A stretch of DNA of 64,000 nucleotides from Streptomyces sp. NA02950 (GTDB taxonomy: Bacteria; Actinomycetota; Actinomycetes; Streptomycetales; Streptomycetaceae), in contig NZ_CP054916.1 in NCBI RefSeq assembly GCF_013364155.1, positions 9,082,001-9,146,000 on the forward strand, given 5' to 3'. Below the pieces are notes generated by a model. It was not told the origin of the DNA and made no database searches. It was given only the letters and a program-made list of their open reading frames with translations. The position numbers and the translations under genes were made by a program. This document shows, in pieces, positions 46,830-56,786 of this stretch; the first letter of the stretch is position 1, and each line of letters begins with the position of its first letter.

Positions 46830-49800
46830 CGGACAACGAGAAACTCCGGAACTACCTGAAGCGTGCCACCGCCGAGCTTCAGCTGACCCGCGAGCGCCTG
46901 CGCGAGGCCGAGGCCAATGCTCACGAGCCGATGGCGATCATCGGCATGGCGTGCCGTTTCCCCGGCGGTGTCGCTTCCCCAGAGGATCTGTGGCGGTTGG
47001 TGGCCGAAGGAAGGGACGCGATCTCGGAGTTCCCGACGGACCGCGGCTGGGACCTGAATGACGTGTACGACCCGGATCCGGATCGGCCCGGAACGTCATA
47101 TGTACGTGAGGGCGGGTTCCTCCAGGGGGCGGCGGAGTTCGACGCGTCGTTCTTCGGTATCAGTCCGCGGGAGGCGGTGGCGATGGATCCGCAGCAGCGG
47201 CTGCTGCTGGAGACCGCCTGGGAGGTGTGTGAGCACGCCGGCATCGACCCGACATCGCTGCGTGGCAGCCGGACGGGAGTCTTCGCCGGCGTCATGTATC
47301 ACGACTACGGCGTGGGCCTGGGGACCGGAAACCTGGGCAGTGTGGTGTCGGGGCGGGTGGCGTATGCGTTGGGGTTGGAGGGGCCCGCGGTGACGGTGGA
47401 TACGGCGTGTTCCTCGTCGTTGGTGGCGGTTCATCTGGCGGGTCAGGCGTTGCGTGCGGGGGAGTGCTCATTGGCGTTGGCCGGTGGTGTGACGGTGATG
47501 GCGACGCCGTCGGTGTTCGTGGAGTTCTCGCGGCAGCGTGGGTTGGCACGGGATGGGCGGTGCAAGCCGTTTTCGGCGGCGGCGGATGGTACTGGCTGGG
47601 CGGAGGGTGTGGGGGTGGTGTTGTTGGAGCGTTTGTCGGACGCGCGGCGGAATGGGCATCGGGTGTGGGGGTTGGTGCGGGGGTCGGCGGTGAATCAGGA
47701 CGGGGCGAGTAATGGTTTGGCGGCGCCGAGTGGGCCGTCGCAGCAGCGGGTGATCCGGCAGGCGCTGGCATGTGCAGGGGTGGGGCCGGAGGGGGTGGAT
47801 GTGGTGGAGGGGCATGGTACGGGGACGGTGTTGGGGGATCCGATTGAGGCGCAGGCGCTGTTGGCCACGTATGGGCAGGGCCGGGAGCGGGGGCGTCCGT
47901 TGTGGCTGGGGTCGGTGAAGTCGAATCTGGGGCATACGCAAGCGGCCGCGGGGGTGGCCGGCGTGATCAAGATGGTGATGGCGATGCGCCATGGGGTGGT
48001 GCCGGGGTCTTTGCGCGGGGATGTGGCGTCGCCGCATGTGGACTGGTCCTCGGGTGCGGTGGAGCTGGTGTCCGAGGAGGTGCGGTGGCCGCGCACGGAC
48101 CGTCCCCGGCGCGCTGGTGTGTCGTCCTTCGGTATCAGCGGCACCAATGCCCATCTGATTCTGGAGCAGGCGTCAGAAACCACGGACGAGGCCGACTCGC
48201 GCGAGCCTGACGGGACCGAGACGGCCGGGGCGGTGAGCAGGGTGGTGCCGTGGGTGCTGTCGGCCAGGAGCGCGCCGGGACTGCGAGCCCAGGCGGAGCG
48301 TCTGCTCTCGTTCGTGGAGGCACGTCCCGGGCTGCGCGTCGGGGACATCGGGTTCTCCCTGGCCACGTGTCGTGCGGCGCTGGAACATCGTGCGGTGGTG
48401 GTCGGCGAGGACCGTGCGGAGTTGCTCACCGGTGTGCGGCGGCTGGCCTTGGGTCTGCCGGATCCGTCCGTGGTCTCCGGCGTGGCCGACGTGTCGGGCA
48501 AGACGGCGTTGGTCTTTCCGGGCCAGGGCGGGCAGTGGGCGGGTATGGCGGCGGGCCTGCTGGAGGGCTCGCCGGTATTCGCCGAGCGTGCTGGGGAGTG
48601 CGAACGTGTGCTCTCGTCGTTCGTGGACTGGTCGTTGACGGATGTGCTGAAGGGCGGGCCGGGGGCGCCGTCGTGGGAGCGTGTGGACGTGGTCCAGCCT
48701 GCGTTGTGGGCGGTGATGGTGGCGCTGGCGGCGGTGTGGGAGGCACACGGTGTCCGTCCGGATGCGGTGGTGGGACATTCGCAGGGCGAGATCGCGGCAG
48801 CCGTGGTGGCGGGTGCCCTGTCGCTTCAGGACGGGGCGCGGGTGGTCGCGCTGCGCAGCCGGGCGATCGGCGAACGGCTCGCGCGGCAGGGCGGGATGGC
48901 CTCGGTCGGACTGGGCCGGGAGGACGCGGTTGCCCTGCTGAAGCGGTGGGGCGAGCGGGTCTCGTTGGCCGCGGTGAACGGGTCCGGTTCCGTGGTGGTT
49001 TCGGGCGAGCCGATGGCCCTGGAGGAGGTGGTCGCCGCGTGCGCGGCGGACGGTGTCCGGGCGCGCAGGATCCCGGTCGACTATGCGTCGCACTCCACGC
49101 AGGTCGGGGCGGTGCGCGAAAGGGTCCTGGAGGATCTGGCGCCGGTCGGACCGCGCACGGGGAGGATACCGATGGTCTCCACCGTGACCGGGGACTGGTG
49201 CGACACCGCGGGGCTGGACGCCGCGTACTGGTATGCCAACCTGCGGCAGGAGGTCCGGTTCCGATCCGCCGTGCGCGCACTGGCCGCACAGGGCTACGGG
49301 GTCTTCGTCGAGGTCAGCCCGCATCCGGTGCTCACCATGGACATCGAGGAGACCATGGCGGAGTACGGCCGGGCGGCCGTGACGGCGGGGACGCTGCGGC
49401 GTGGAGAGGGCGACCTGAAGCGGCTGCTCGTCTCGGCCGCCGCCCTCCATGTCCGCGGACCCTCTCCCGACTGGCCCGCCTTCTGCCCGGGGGGCCGCCA
49501 GGTGGACCTCCCGACGTACGCCTTCCAGCGGCAGCGGTTCTGGCCGGACCCTGCTCCGGCGGTGTCGGCAGGCGGTGTCCCGGTGGCCCGACAGGCTGCC
49601 GACGGCGCGACCGGATCCACCGAGGCCGACGGTGAACGTCTGGCGCGCCGGCTCGCCGTGCTGCCACCGGCCGAGCAGGAGCGTGTGCTGCGGGACCTGG
49701 TGCGGGCTCATGCCGCCGCGGTGCTCGGGCATCGCAGCCCGGAGGACGTCGAGGTGAACCGGGGCTTTCTGGAATCGGGTTTCACCTCTGTCACCGGGAC

Positions 49801-50845
49801 CGAGCTGAGCAACAGCCTCAACGCGGCGACCGGGGCGCGGCTACCGGTTGCCGCGATCTTCGAATACCGGAACCCCGCTGACCTGGCACGGCACCTGCAG
49901 GTCGACATGACCACCCGTCAGGCCACCCCGGGCCATGGCCACGAGGCCCCGGCGAACCCGCGCGACACATCCTGGCGGACGGCATCGTCCGGCGGCTCCG
50001 GCACCCCTGAACAGGACACCTTGAGCGCTCTGTTCCGCGAGGCCGTCCACCGTGGGAAGACGCGTGCTGGCCTGGCTATGTTGAGCTCGGTCGCCGCGCT
50101 GCGCCCGGCCTTCGCCTCGTCGGCCGACCTGGAGCACGGGCCGGAACCGGTGCAACTGGCTCGTGGCCATCGTCAGCCCAGCCTGGTCTGTCTCTCCACG
50201 CCGTCGCTGACCGGAGGTGTCCACCAGCACGCCCGGCTCGCGTCCCACTTCCGTGGCAGGCGTGACATCCACGGGCTGCCCCTGCCCGGGTTCGTCGAGG
50301 GAGAGAGCCTCCCGATCTCTGCCGACGCCGTGCTTCAGGTCCTGGCGCAGACCGTGGGCCGGGCCGTCGGCGAAGATCCGTTCGTGCTCCTCGCCCACTC
50401 CGGCGGCGGTGCGTTCGCCCACGCCACCGCACGCCACCTCGAGCAGTCAGGTGTCCCGCCGATGGCAGTGGTCCTGCTGGACTGCTACCCGCCCGGCAAG
50501 ATCCCGGAGGCCCTGCTCGTGCGGTCATTCCCGTTCGATCGGGAAGCCTCCCTGTTCGGCCGGTTCGCCCGCGCACGGCTGTCCGCCATGGCGCGGTACT
50601 TCGACCTGATGCCCGACCTGGCATTGGCGGAACTCGCCGCGCCGCTCCTCTTCGTCCGGCCGCAGCAGTGGGTCACCACTCTCCGGGGCGGGGGAGCGCC
50701 ACCGCGGACGGATGACTGGCGGGCCACATGGCCCAGCGCGCACACCCTTCGAGAGGTACCGGGCGACCATTTCTCGATGGTGGCGGAAGAGGCCGCGACG
50801 ACAGCGCAAGCCGTGGAGGAGTGGCTCGTTTCGCTGCCGACCTGA
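46826..50845 (+). CDS. Type I polyketide synthase: KS-AT-ACP-TE (terminal module)
   Basis: 1339 residues. An N-terminal coiled-coil docking segment ([20 protein letters not shown]) precedes KS (Cys195), AT (Ser652 in GHSQGE, YASH at 753-756, methylmalonyl-CoA type), ACP and thioesterase. The ACP motif is GFTSV with Ser988 kept but the usual Asp replaced by Thr. TE has Ser1192 in AHSGGG, Asp1219 in LLDCYPP and His1315 in PGDHFSM. There are no reductive domains, so the released acid would be a beta-keto acid prone to decarboxylation. The start overlaps the PKS1 stop (ATGA), implying co-translation of adjoining modules. Confidence 0.92.
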   Translation: MTDNEKLRNYLKRATAELQLTRERLREAEANAHEPMAIIGMACRFPGGVASPEDLWRLVAEGRDAISEFPTDRGWDLNDVYDPDPDRPGTSYVREGGFLQGAAEFDASFFGISPREAVAMDPQQRLLLETAWEVCEHAGIDPTSLRGSRTGVFAGVMYHDYGVGLGTGNLGSVVSGRVAYALGLEGPAVTVDTACSSSLVAVHLAGQALRAGECSLALAGGVTVMATPSVFVEFSRQRGLARDGRCKPFSAAADGTGWAEGVGVVLLERLSDARRNGHRVWGLVRGSAVNQDGASNGLAAPSGPSQQRVIRQALACAGVGPEGVDVVEGHGTGTVLGDPIEAQALLATYGQGRERGRPLWLGSVKSNLGHTQAAAGVAGVIKMVMAMRHGVVPGSLRGDVASPHVDWSSGAVELVSEEVRWPRTDRPRRAGVSSFGISGTNAHLILEQASETTDEADSREPDGTETAGAVSRVVPWVLSARSAPGLRAQAERLLSFVEARPGLRVGDIGFSLATCRAALEHRAVVVGEDRAELLTGVRRLALGLPDPSVVSGVADVSGKTALVFPGQGGQWAGMAAGLLEGSPVFAERAGECERVLSSFVDWSLTDVLKGGPGAPSWERVDVVQPALWAVMVALAAVWEAHGVRPDAVVGHSQGEIAAAVVAGALSLQDGARVVALRSRAIGERLARQGGMASVGLGREDAVALLKRWGERVSLAAVNGSGSVVVSGEPMALEEVVAACAADGVRARRIPVDYASHSTQVGAVRERVLEDLAPVGPRTGRIPMVSTVTGDWCDTAGLDAAYWYANLRQEVRFRSAVRALAAQGYGVFVEVSPHPVLTMDIEETMAEYGRAAVTAGTLRRGEGDLKRLLVSAAALHVRGPSPDWPAFCPGGRQVDLPTYAFQRQRFWPDPAPAVSAGGVPVARQAADGATGSTEADGERLARRLAVLPPAEQERVLRDLVRAHAAAVLGHRSPEDVEVNRGFLESGFTSVTGTELSNSLNAATGARLPVAAIFEYRNPADLARHLQVDMTTRQATPGHGHEAPANPRDTSWRTASSGGSGTPEQDTLSALFREAVHRGKTRAGLAMLSSVAALRPAFASSADLEHGPEPVQLARGHRQPSLVCLSTPSLTGGVHQHARLASHFRGRRDIHGLPLPGFVEGESLPISADAVLQVLAQTVGRAVGEDPFVLLAHSGGGAFAHATARHLEQSGVPPMAVVLLDCYPPGKIPEALLVRSFPFDREASLFGRFARARLSAMARYFDLMPDLALAELAAPLLFVRPQQWVTTLRGGGAPPRTDDWRATWPSAHTLREVPGDHFSMVAEEAATTAQAVEEWLVSLPT

Positions 50846-50850
50846 CATAT

Positions 50851-50900
50851 CAGGAACGGGTACGGCAACCCATCTCAGAAACGGGGTAGGGCAGCTCATC
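50851..50900 (+). repeat. Imperfect 25-bp tandem repeat after the PKS stop
   Basis: CAGGAACGGGTACGGCAACC continues to CATC (50851-50874) and is followed by a similar CAGAAACGGGGTAGGGCAGC ending CATC (50876-50900). It lies in the gap before the decarboxylase-family gene. Function unknown. Confidence 0.45.
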
Positions 50901-50979
50901 GGCGACTGCGGCGCGACCAGCGAAGGCCTCGCACCGGTGGCCCCCGGGGCCACAGCGGCCGTTCCATCAGGAGGACAGC

Positions 50980-51597
50980 ATGGGTATCGAGAACGAATCG
51001 CGTATCACGATGGCGCGTCTCTCGGAGCTTCCATCCGGCACGAGAGAGGTCATTGATTCAGCGTGTGAGAGGACCGGAGCACGGCATGTGTTTCTCACCC
51101 TGGCGCGACACCCTCAATTGGCCGTGCGGTACGTGCGATTCGGTCTGGAGCTACTGGGCGACGGAGTCATGGACGACCGGCAGCGCGAATTGGTGATCCT
51201 GCGTGTTGCGTGGTTGTGCCGGAGTGATTACGAGTGGGGGCATCATGTCAGGCTGGGGAAACGATGCGGTTTGAGAGCGCGGGATATCTCGCGCATTCCA
51301 CAGGGCCCAGGGCATCCTGGCTGGTCAGCCGAAGATGCGGCCATGCTGACCGCAGTGGACGAACTTGTTCATCGACGGTGCGTCAGTCCGGATACGTGGC
51401 ATCTGCTTGCCCGTGGATGGGATGAGAAGAAGCTCATCGAGTTTCTCGTCCTGGTCGGCCACTATGTGACGCTCGCCGGCCTTCTCAACAGTATCGACAT
51501 CGCGCGGGAGCCCGGAGTGGAAGGTTTCCAGGCTCCGGCGGGCAAGGCTACGGAAGAGCCAAACGAGGCGGGATCGTGGCCAACGCCGTTTCGTTAG
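50980..51597 (+). CDS. Carboxymuconolactone decarboxylase (AhpD-like) family protein
   Basis: A 205-residue all-helical protein starting at ATG 50980 behind AGGAGGA. The core ELVILRVAWLCRSDYEWGHH with VRLGKRCGL is the CMD motif: Glu, Cys, Tyr-Glu-Trp and His are kept, but the CxxC pair of true AhpD is not. Members act as decarboxylases, peroxidase partners or are uncharacterised. Sitting next to a thioesterase that should release a beta-keto acid, it could promote decarboxylation or another tailoring step (inference). Confidence 0.8.
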   Translation: MGIENESRITMARLSELPSGTREVIDSACERTGARHVFLTLARHPQLAVRYVRFGLELLGDGVMDDRQRELVILRVAWLCRSDYEWGHHVRLGKRCGLRARDISRIPQGPGHPGWSAEDAAMLTAVDELVHRRCVSPDTWHLLARGWDEKKLIEFLVLVGHYVTLAGLLNSIDIAREPGVEGFQAPAGKATEEPNEAGSWPTPFR

Positions 51598-51769
51598 TAC
51601 GCCCGTGGGCGGCGGCATCGGCACACCGCCGTGGTCGCCCGTTCCCCGGGCATCTCTGAACACTACGATTGCCGACTCATTCTCCGGCATGCCCTGACGA
51701 CGGGACCTTGTCTCGGCCACAGTCCGGGGTGGCCTCTGGGACATGCTGGAACGGCGCGGAAGGATTTCC

Positions 51770-53899
51770 GTGGGAAGCATCAGGCGCGGTCGACAGGCGG
51801 GGAATCTTCCGGCCGAGACGACCAGTTTTGTGGGGCGCGGGGCCGAGTTGGCCCAGCTGAGCGGTCAGCTGAAGCAGGCTCGGCTGGTGACACTGACCGG
51901 AGTCGGCGGAGTCGGCAAAACCCGGCTGGCCCTGCGGGCGGCGGGCGAAAATCAGGCGGCCTTCCCCGACGGGGTGTGGCTGGTGGAGCTCTCCCCGCTG
52001 CAGGACCCGGCGCTGGTCGGACATGTGATCTTCGAAAAGCTTCCGCTGGCGGACCAGACGGCGCGCCCCGTGGTGGAGGTGCTGATCGAATGGCTGGTGG
52101 ACAAACGGCTACTGCTGGTGCTGGACACCTGCGAGCACCTGGTCGACACCTGTGCCCGGCTGGCGGACCTGCTGCTGGAGAGCGCGCCCGGGCTCCACAT
52201 CCTGGCCACCAGCCGCCAGTGTCTGGATCTGGCGAGGGAGCGGGAGGTGGCGTTGGCCCCGCTGCCTGCCGTGCCCCGGAGCGACAGCGGGCCCAGTGAC
52301 GCAGTGGTGCTGTTCGCCGAGCGGGCGGCAGCCGTGATGCCGGGGTTCGTTCTCACCGAGAGCAACGAGGAGGCAGTGACCGGGATCTGCCGGCGCCTGG
52401 AGGGCATTCCGCTGGCCATCGAACTGGCCGCGGCCCGGCTGCCCGAGCTGTCCGTGGACGAGCTGGAACAGCGGCTGCACGCACGCTTCGACCTGCTGAC
52501 CGCCCAGGAGACCGGGGACAACGAAGCTGGGCTGCTGCCCCGGCACCAGACGCTGCGCACCGCCATCGGCTGGAGTCATGAGTTGTGCGCGCCTCTGGAG
52601 CGGCTGCTGTGGGCGAGGCTGTCGGTGTTCACCGGTGGCTTTGACGCCGACGCGGCCAAGGAGGTGTGCTCCGGCGGGCCGTTGTCGGCCCAGCAGATCC
52701 CCCGGCTCCTCTACGGCATGGTGGACAAGTCGATCATCATTGAGCAGGAAGATCCGCCCGGACCCGACTCCGTGCCGGAGCGCTACCGCATGCTGGACAC
52801 GGTCCGTGAGTACGGTCGGCAGTGGCTGCGCGAGCTGGGCGAGGAGGAACGGACCCAGCGCCGGCACCGCGACTTCTACCTGGCTTTTGCCCTGCGGGGG
52901 GATGCCGAGTGGATCGGCCCGGACCAGGTGGCCTGGTATGAGCGCTCGGTCGCCGAGCGCGCCAATCTGCGCGCGGCCCTGGAGTTCAGCCTGGCCGAGC
53001 CGGACGGCCGCACCGCGCTGGAACTGGCTGGTGCCCTGTGGTTCTTTTGGCACTGCGGCTTTCGGCGGGAGGGACGCCGCTATCTGGAGCAGGCGCTGGC
53101 CGCCGACTCCCGGCCCGGCCCGGCGCGCACCCGGGCCCTGTGGACCTGCGCCGCTATCGCCGTCTCCCAGGGCGATAGTGAGGCGGGCATGCGGCTGGGC
53201 ACCGTGTGCCAAGAGGCGGCCCAGGCGCAGGGCGATCTGGGTGGCGTGCGCGCCGCCGCCTATCCCATTGGGACGAGCCTGTATCACAAAGAGGAACTGG
53301 CGGCCGCAGCCGTGGTCTTTGACCAGGCGCTGGCGCCACCCCTCCCCGGCAGCAGCGGCGGCTATCAGCTCGCGGCCTGGCTCCTTACCCAGGGGATGCG
53401 CGCGTTCGTCCACATCCAGCAGACGGAGCTCGACCAGGCTGCCGCCGTGACCGAGGAACTGTGGGCGGAGTGCGAGCAACGCGGTGATCGGTGGATGCGG
53501 GCCTTGCCCGGCTGGCTGCGGGCGTGGGGGGATTTGGGGCGGGGCGAGGTCGCCTCGGCGGCCGCACATGGACGCGCTTCCCTGGCGATCTGGTGGCAGC
53601 TGCAGGACAGCACCGGGATCGGGCTGGGCGTGGATACGCTTGCCTCGGCCGCGGCGGCTCAGGGTGAGGGGGAGCGGGCGGCCCGGTTATTCGGTCTTGG
53701 CCAGCAGCTTTGGCAGCTGGTCGGCCGGCAGCAGGCGGGTGCGCAGTGGCTTGTCGCGGCTCGCGAGAGGTGTGAGCGCCAAGCGCGGGAGGCCATCGGC
53801 GATACGGCGTATGAGGCGGCTCGCACGGCCGGCGCGGAAATGGATCCCGAGGCCGGCATCGCCTACGCCCTCGCCACGCCCCCGCCGAGCACCACGTAA
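51770..53899 (+). CDS. ATPase regulator of the LuxR/LAL type, lacking the HTH
   Basis: A 709-residue protein; GTG 51770 has GGAAGGA well placed, while ATG 51743 is also open. It begins NLPAETTSFVGR, the usual opening of Streptomyces ATPase regulators, with P-loop GVGGVGKT near residue 45, LLLVLDTCEHL (Walker B), GIPLAIELAAARLPELSVD, then a helical TPR-like half (ANLRAALEFSLAEP). Relatives normally carry a LuxR HTH of about 65 residues after the segment IAYALA; here the protein stops seven residues later. It may act through protein contacts or be a truncated remnant. It lies inside the polyketide cluster. Confidence 0.82.
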   Translation: MGSIRRGRQAGNLPAETTSFVGRGAELAQLSGQLKQARLVTLTGVGGVGKTRLALRAAGENQAAFPDGVWLVELSPLQDPALVGHVIFEKLPLADQTARPVVEVLIEWLVDKRLLLVLDTCEHLVDTCARLADLLLESAPGLHILATSRQCLDLAREREVALAPLPAVPRSDSGPSDAVVLFAERAAAVMPGFVLTESNEEAVTGICRRLEGIPLAIELAAARLPELSVDELEQRLHARFDLLTAQETGDNEAGLLPRHQTLRTAIGWSHELCAPLERLLWARLSVFTGGFDADAAKEVCSGGPLSAQQIPRLLYGMVDKSIIIEQEDPPGPDSVPERYRMLDTVREYGRQWLRELGEEERTQRRHRDFYLAFALRGDAEWIGPDQVAWYERSVAERANLRAALEFSLAEPDGRTALELAGALWFFWHCGFRREGRRYLEQALAADSRPGPARTRALWTCAAIAVSQGDSEAGMRLGTVCQEAAQAQGDLGGVRAAAYPIGTSLYHKEELAAAAVVFDQALAPPLPGSSGGYQLAAWLLTQGMRAFVHIQQTELDQAAAVTEELWAECEQRGDRWMRALPGWLRAWGDLGRGEVASAAAHGRASLAIWWQLQDSTGIGLGVDTLASAAAAQGEGERAARLFGLGQQLWQLVGRQQAGAQWLVAARERCERQAREAIGDTAYEAARTAGAEMDPEAGIAYALATPPPSTT

Positions 53900-53985
53900 A
53901 CCCGGCCCCCACACTGGCGGTCCGTCCTCCTCCCTGCTGAGCTTCCAACGACTCCGGATGAGCCTGTGCGGTGCCATCTCGGATC

Positions 53986-54114
53986 TCGGCAGGAGGCCTC
54001 ACATCGTCAAGCATGGTTGGCGGCACTTCGAAGATCGTTTGGCGATCCGGTGCAGCACTCCGCACGTCCGGTCCAAAGATCCCGCTTGCGGGTGGTTGCT
54101 GGTTTTCCAACTGG
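53986..54114 (+). ncRNA. Structured leader-like element, copy 2
   Basis: Second copy of the element at 38981-39109, here 91 bases before the nadA start. Hairpin 1 is GATCG-TTTGG-CGATC (54033-54047) and hairpin 2 CCCGC-TT-GCGGG (54081-54092). Compared with copy 1, base pairs change on both sides (T-A to C-G in hairpin 2). No gene is supported from 53900 to 54205. Confidence 0.5.
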
Positions 54115-54205
54115 GTTTCTCACAACCCTGGGTGACGCACGTGGCACATCGGCCGGGTAGACGACCCGGTACCAACGGCCCATACGCTCAAAGGAGGACA
54201 ACGAC

Positions 54206-55198
54206 ATGGATGGTCCGCGTGAACCCGAAGTCCACGCAGATGTCCGCTGGCAGACATCGGTACGGGAACTGGCGCGACAGTCGGACGCCGTGATTCTCGC
54301 CCACAACTATCAGCTTCCGGAGATCCAGGACATTGCCGATCACGTTGGTGATTCGCTGGCGCTGAGCCGTATCGCGGCCGCCACCGAAGCGTCGACCGTG
54401 GTCTTCTGCGGCGTGCACTTCATGGCCGAGACCGCGAAGATCCTCAGCCCCGCCAAGCGCGTACTCATCCCGGATGCCCGCGCGGGGTGTTCCCTCGCCG
54501 ACTCGATCACCCTTGACGACCTGCGGGCGTGGAAGGCCGAGCACCCGGATGCGATGGTGGTCTCCTATGTGAACACCACCGCTGCCATCAAGGCAGAATC
54601 CGACGTCTGCTGCACCTCCTCGAACGCGGTCGACGTCGTGCGGTCCGTTCCTGCCGACCGGACCGTCCTGTTCCTGCCGGATCAGTTCCTCGGCGCCCAC
54701 GTGAAGCGCGAAACGGGCCGGGAGAACCTTCTCATCTGGTCCGGCGAGTGCCATGTGCACGCAGGAATCGACGGGCAGACCCTCGCCGACCGGGCGGCCG
54801 AGGAATCCGATGCCGAGCTGCTGATCCACCCGGAGTGCGGTTGCGCTACCTCCGCGCTGTACCTTGCCGGCTCGGGCGTGGTGTCCGAACAGCGCGTCAC
54901 CATCACCTCGACCGGCGGCATGATCGAGGCTGCCCGGCGGTGCCGCTCGTCCAGGGCGCTGGTAGCCACCGAGATCGGCATGCTCCATCAACTGCGCCGC
55001 GCGGCCCCCGCAGTGGATTTCCAGCCCGTCAACCCAAGGGCCAGCTGCCGCTATATGAAAATGATCACGGCCGGTGCTCTGCTGCGCTGCCTGGAGGAAG
55101 GGCGCGACGAGGTCCACGTGCCCGATGAGGTCGCGGACCGGGCCCGGCAGGCCGTCACCCGCATGATCCGGATAGGCACTCCCGGCGGCGGGGAATGA
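54206..55198 (+). CDS. nadA: Quinolinate synthase (NadA)
   Basis: A 330-residue enzyme that condenses iminoaspartate with dihydroxyacetone phosphate to quinolinate. Family motifs are [40 protein letters not shown] and [11 protein letters not shown]. The three 4Fe-4S cysteines are seen in [14 protein letters not shown] and RASCRYM. AAAGGAGGA precedes ATG 54206. There is no nadB or nadC beside it; the partner is a LOG-type hydrolase. Its place beside an aryl ligase and PKS and behind the repeated leader element suggests a cluster-dedicated copy supplying a pyridine carboxylate rather than general NAD synthesis (inference). Confidence 0.9.
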   Translation: MDGPREPEVHADVRWQTSVRELARQSDAVILAHNYQLPEIQDIADHVGDSLALSRIAAATEASTVVFCGVHFMAETAKILSPAKRVLIPDARAGCSLADSITLDDLRAWKAEHPDAMVVSYVNTTAAIKAESDVCCTSSNAVDVVRSVPADRTVLFLPDQFLGAHVKRETGRENLLIWSGECHVHAGIDGQTLADRAAEESDAELLIHPECGCATSALYLAGSGVVSEQRVTITSTGGMIEAARRCRSSRALVATEIGMLHQLRRAAPAVDFQPVNPRASCRYMKMITAGALLRCLEEGRDEVHVPDEVADRARQAVTRMIRIGTPGGGE

Positions 55199-56016
55199 GC
55201 GCAGAGCAGGGAATCGCCACCATGACACCACACACCGAATTCACCCTCTGCGTCTACTGTTCAGCGGCCGAAGCAGCCCTGCCCACCTACCGATCACTGG
55301 CCGAGGAGACAGGACGCGCCATCGCCGCTCAGCGATGGAACCTGCTCTGGGGCGGACAACGCAACGCCCTCATGGGCGTGCTGGGCACAACGGTGCGCGC
55401 CCACGGCGGACACACCACCGCGGTCGTCCCCAGAAAACTGGCCCATCGCGCGGACACCGACGCCGATGTCCTCATCACCGTCCCGGACCTGCTCACGCGC
55501 AAACAGCACTTCCTGGAACACGCCGGCGCCTTCCTGGTTCTGCCCGGCGGCTTGGGCACCTGTGAGGAACTCATCGACACCTGGAGTGCCGCCTGCATCG
55601 GCGCACACGACAAACCCATCGTCATCCTCGACCCCGACGGGCACTACAGCACACTGCGGCAGTGGTTCGAAGAAGTCGCCCGTCGTAAACTGCTGCGCTC
55701 CACCGACCTCGCGCAACCCGTCTGGACCACCACCGTCGCCGACGCCATGAACTCCTGCGTCCATGACCCCCACGTCACGGACCAGCCGTCGGTGATGTCG
55801 CCACCGTTGTCGACAACGAGTTGGGCCAGTTCGGCGTTGGTGGAGCGCTGTGAACGGCCGAGGGGGTGCAGGCACAGATCGTTGAGCACGGTCGTGAACG
55901 GCAGGGACGGGCCTGTCGGCACAGCTGCACCTCCGCAACGGTCGCCGAGCTGGTGCACTGATTCCGCGGTCAGTCGCTCCCCAGGAGCAAATGACGAGCA
56001 ACCTAAGCGGCCGTAG
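55195..56016 (+). CDS. LOG-family nucleotide phosphoribohydrolase, altered C-terminus
   Basis: Family members cleave the N-glycosidic bond of nucleoside 5'-monophosphates. [36 protein letters not shown] and the signature [11 protein letters not shown] are all present. The start is ATG 55195 (overlapping the nadA stop, ATGA) or ATG 55222. Similarity to the family ends near residue 195 (position ~55780). The remaining 75 codons read through an inverted fragment of an XRE gene, so the native end has been lost by rearrangement. With nadA and the ligase it could release nicotinate from its mononucleotide (inference). Confidence 0.78.
   Translation: MSAEQGIATMTPHTEFTLCVYCSAAEAALPTYRSLAEETGRAIAAQRWNLLWGGQRNALMGVLGTTVRAHGGHTTAVVPRKLAHRADTDADVLITVPDLLTRKQHFLEHAGAFLVLPGGLGTCEELIDTWSAACIGAHDKPIVILDPDGHYSTLRQWFEEVARRKLLRSTDLAQPVWTTTVADAMNSCVHDPHVTDQPSVMSPPLSTTSWASSALVERCERPRGCRHRSLSTVVNGRDGPVGTAAPPQRSPSWCTDSAVSRSPGANDEQPKRP
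55787..55922 (-). pseudogene. N-terminal fragment of a tandem-HTH XRE regulator
   Basis: The minus strand reads [16 protein letters not shown] and [20 protein letters not shown], matching the N-termini of the XRE genes at 37836 and 57782, and then breaks exactly where YISxLRKG should follow. The break coincides with the end of LOG homology, marking a recombination junction. Confidence 0.65.
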
Positions 56017-56315
56017 AGGTTGCCTTACCGGGGGAACACCAGGCCGTGCCCTGTGGCATCTGAGTATGAAACGCGAGTAACAGGCAGGGCGGCTCCTGTG
56101 GCAAGGGTGTGGCGCCCGCCAACGAGCCATACTGACACGTGACTCAAGCCTGTCGTATCGCCACAACAGTTGTCCCGCGGCGGGGTTGCCACTACCTTCT
56201 ACCCGTACTGATGTGGTGATGACTGGCGGTTCTCGCCACAAGGGTATGACCGCATCGGTCGGCTCTCCCGCCCCCGGAGGGCCGGCACAGCGAACCCTCC
56301 TCCCTCTGAGAGGCT
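56017..56315. other. Intergenic before the RsbW-like gene
   Basis: No gene supported in this 299-base stretch. It should contain the promoter of the following kinase gene. Confidence 0.4.
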
Positions 56316-56786
56316 ATGATGACCGAAACTGTCACCAACTGCCGCCCAGGTGCGGGGACTTCGAGCTCGGCGGTCACGCATGAGTTCGAGGCCTGCCTCT
56401 TCCCGACCGACTGCCGGACCGAGATGGTCCCGAAAACTGCCCGGGATCTGGTGGCGGAACACCTGCAGCGGTGGGGACTGGCGTCGTTCGTCCAGGATGC
56501 CCGGACCGTAGCCAGCGAGCTGGTCACCAACGCGGTGCAGCACGCACCGTACGGGGTGGTGGGTATCGCCGTGAAGTACGCCGACGGCGAGCTGCGCATC
56601 GAGGTCGAGGACGGTTCCCCCGACGATCCGGCGATACGGCAGCCCGACGGTGAGGGAGAGCGCGGACGCGGGCTCCAGTTGGTGCAGTGTCTCTCCGACG
56701 CCTGGGGGTTCCAGCGGAAGGCCCACGGTACGAAGACGACCTGGTGCGCCTTCCATGCCCCATCCGCGACCGGTGGCGGCGACTGA
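56316..56786 (+). CDS. RsbW-like ATP-binding regulatory protein
   Basis: A 156-residue HATPase_c_2 protein. The N-box is ASELVTNAVQHA, G1 is VEDGSPDDP and G2 GERGRGLQLVQCLSDAWGF, as in anti-sigma-factor kinases and the many small Streptomyces ATPase regulators. ATG 56316 and ATG 56319 are adjacent. It may pair functionally with one of the SpoIIE or XRE proteins, but no direct partner is encoded beside it. Confidence 0.83.
   Translation: MMTETVTNCRPGAGTSSSAVTHEFEACLFPTDCRTEMVPKTARDLVAEHLQRWGLASFVQDARTVASELVTNAVQHAPYGVVGIAVKYADGELRIEVEDGSPDDPAIRQPDGEGERGRGLQLVQCLSDAWGFQRKAHGTKTTWCAFHAPSATGGGD

Noticed and set aside
38981..54114. Reading the repeat pair as att sites of an integrated island
   Set aside because: The copies differ at many positions, no integrase gene is nearby, and both sit at the same distance before start codons, which fits a regulatory element better.
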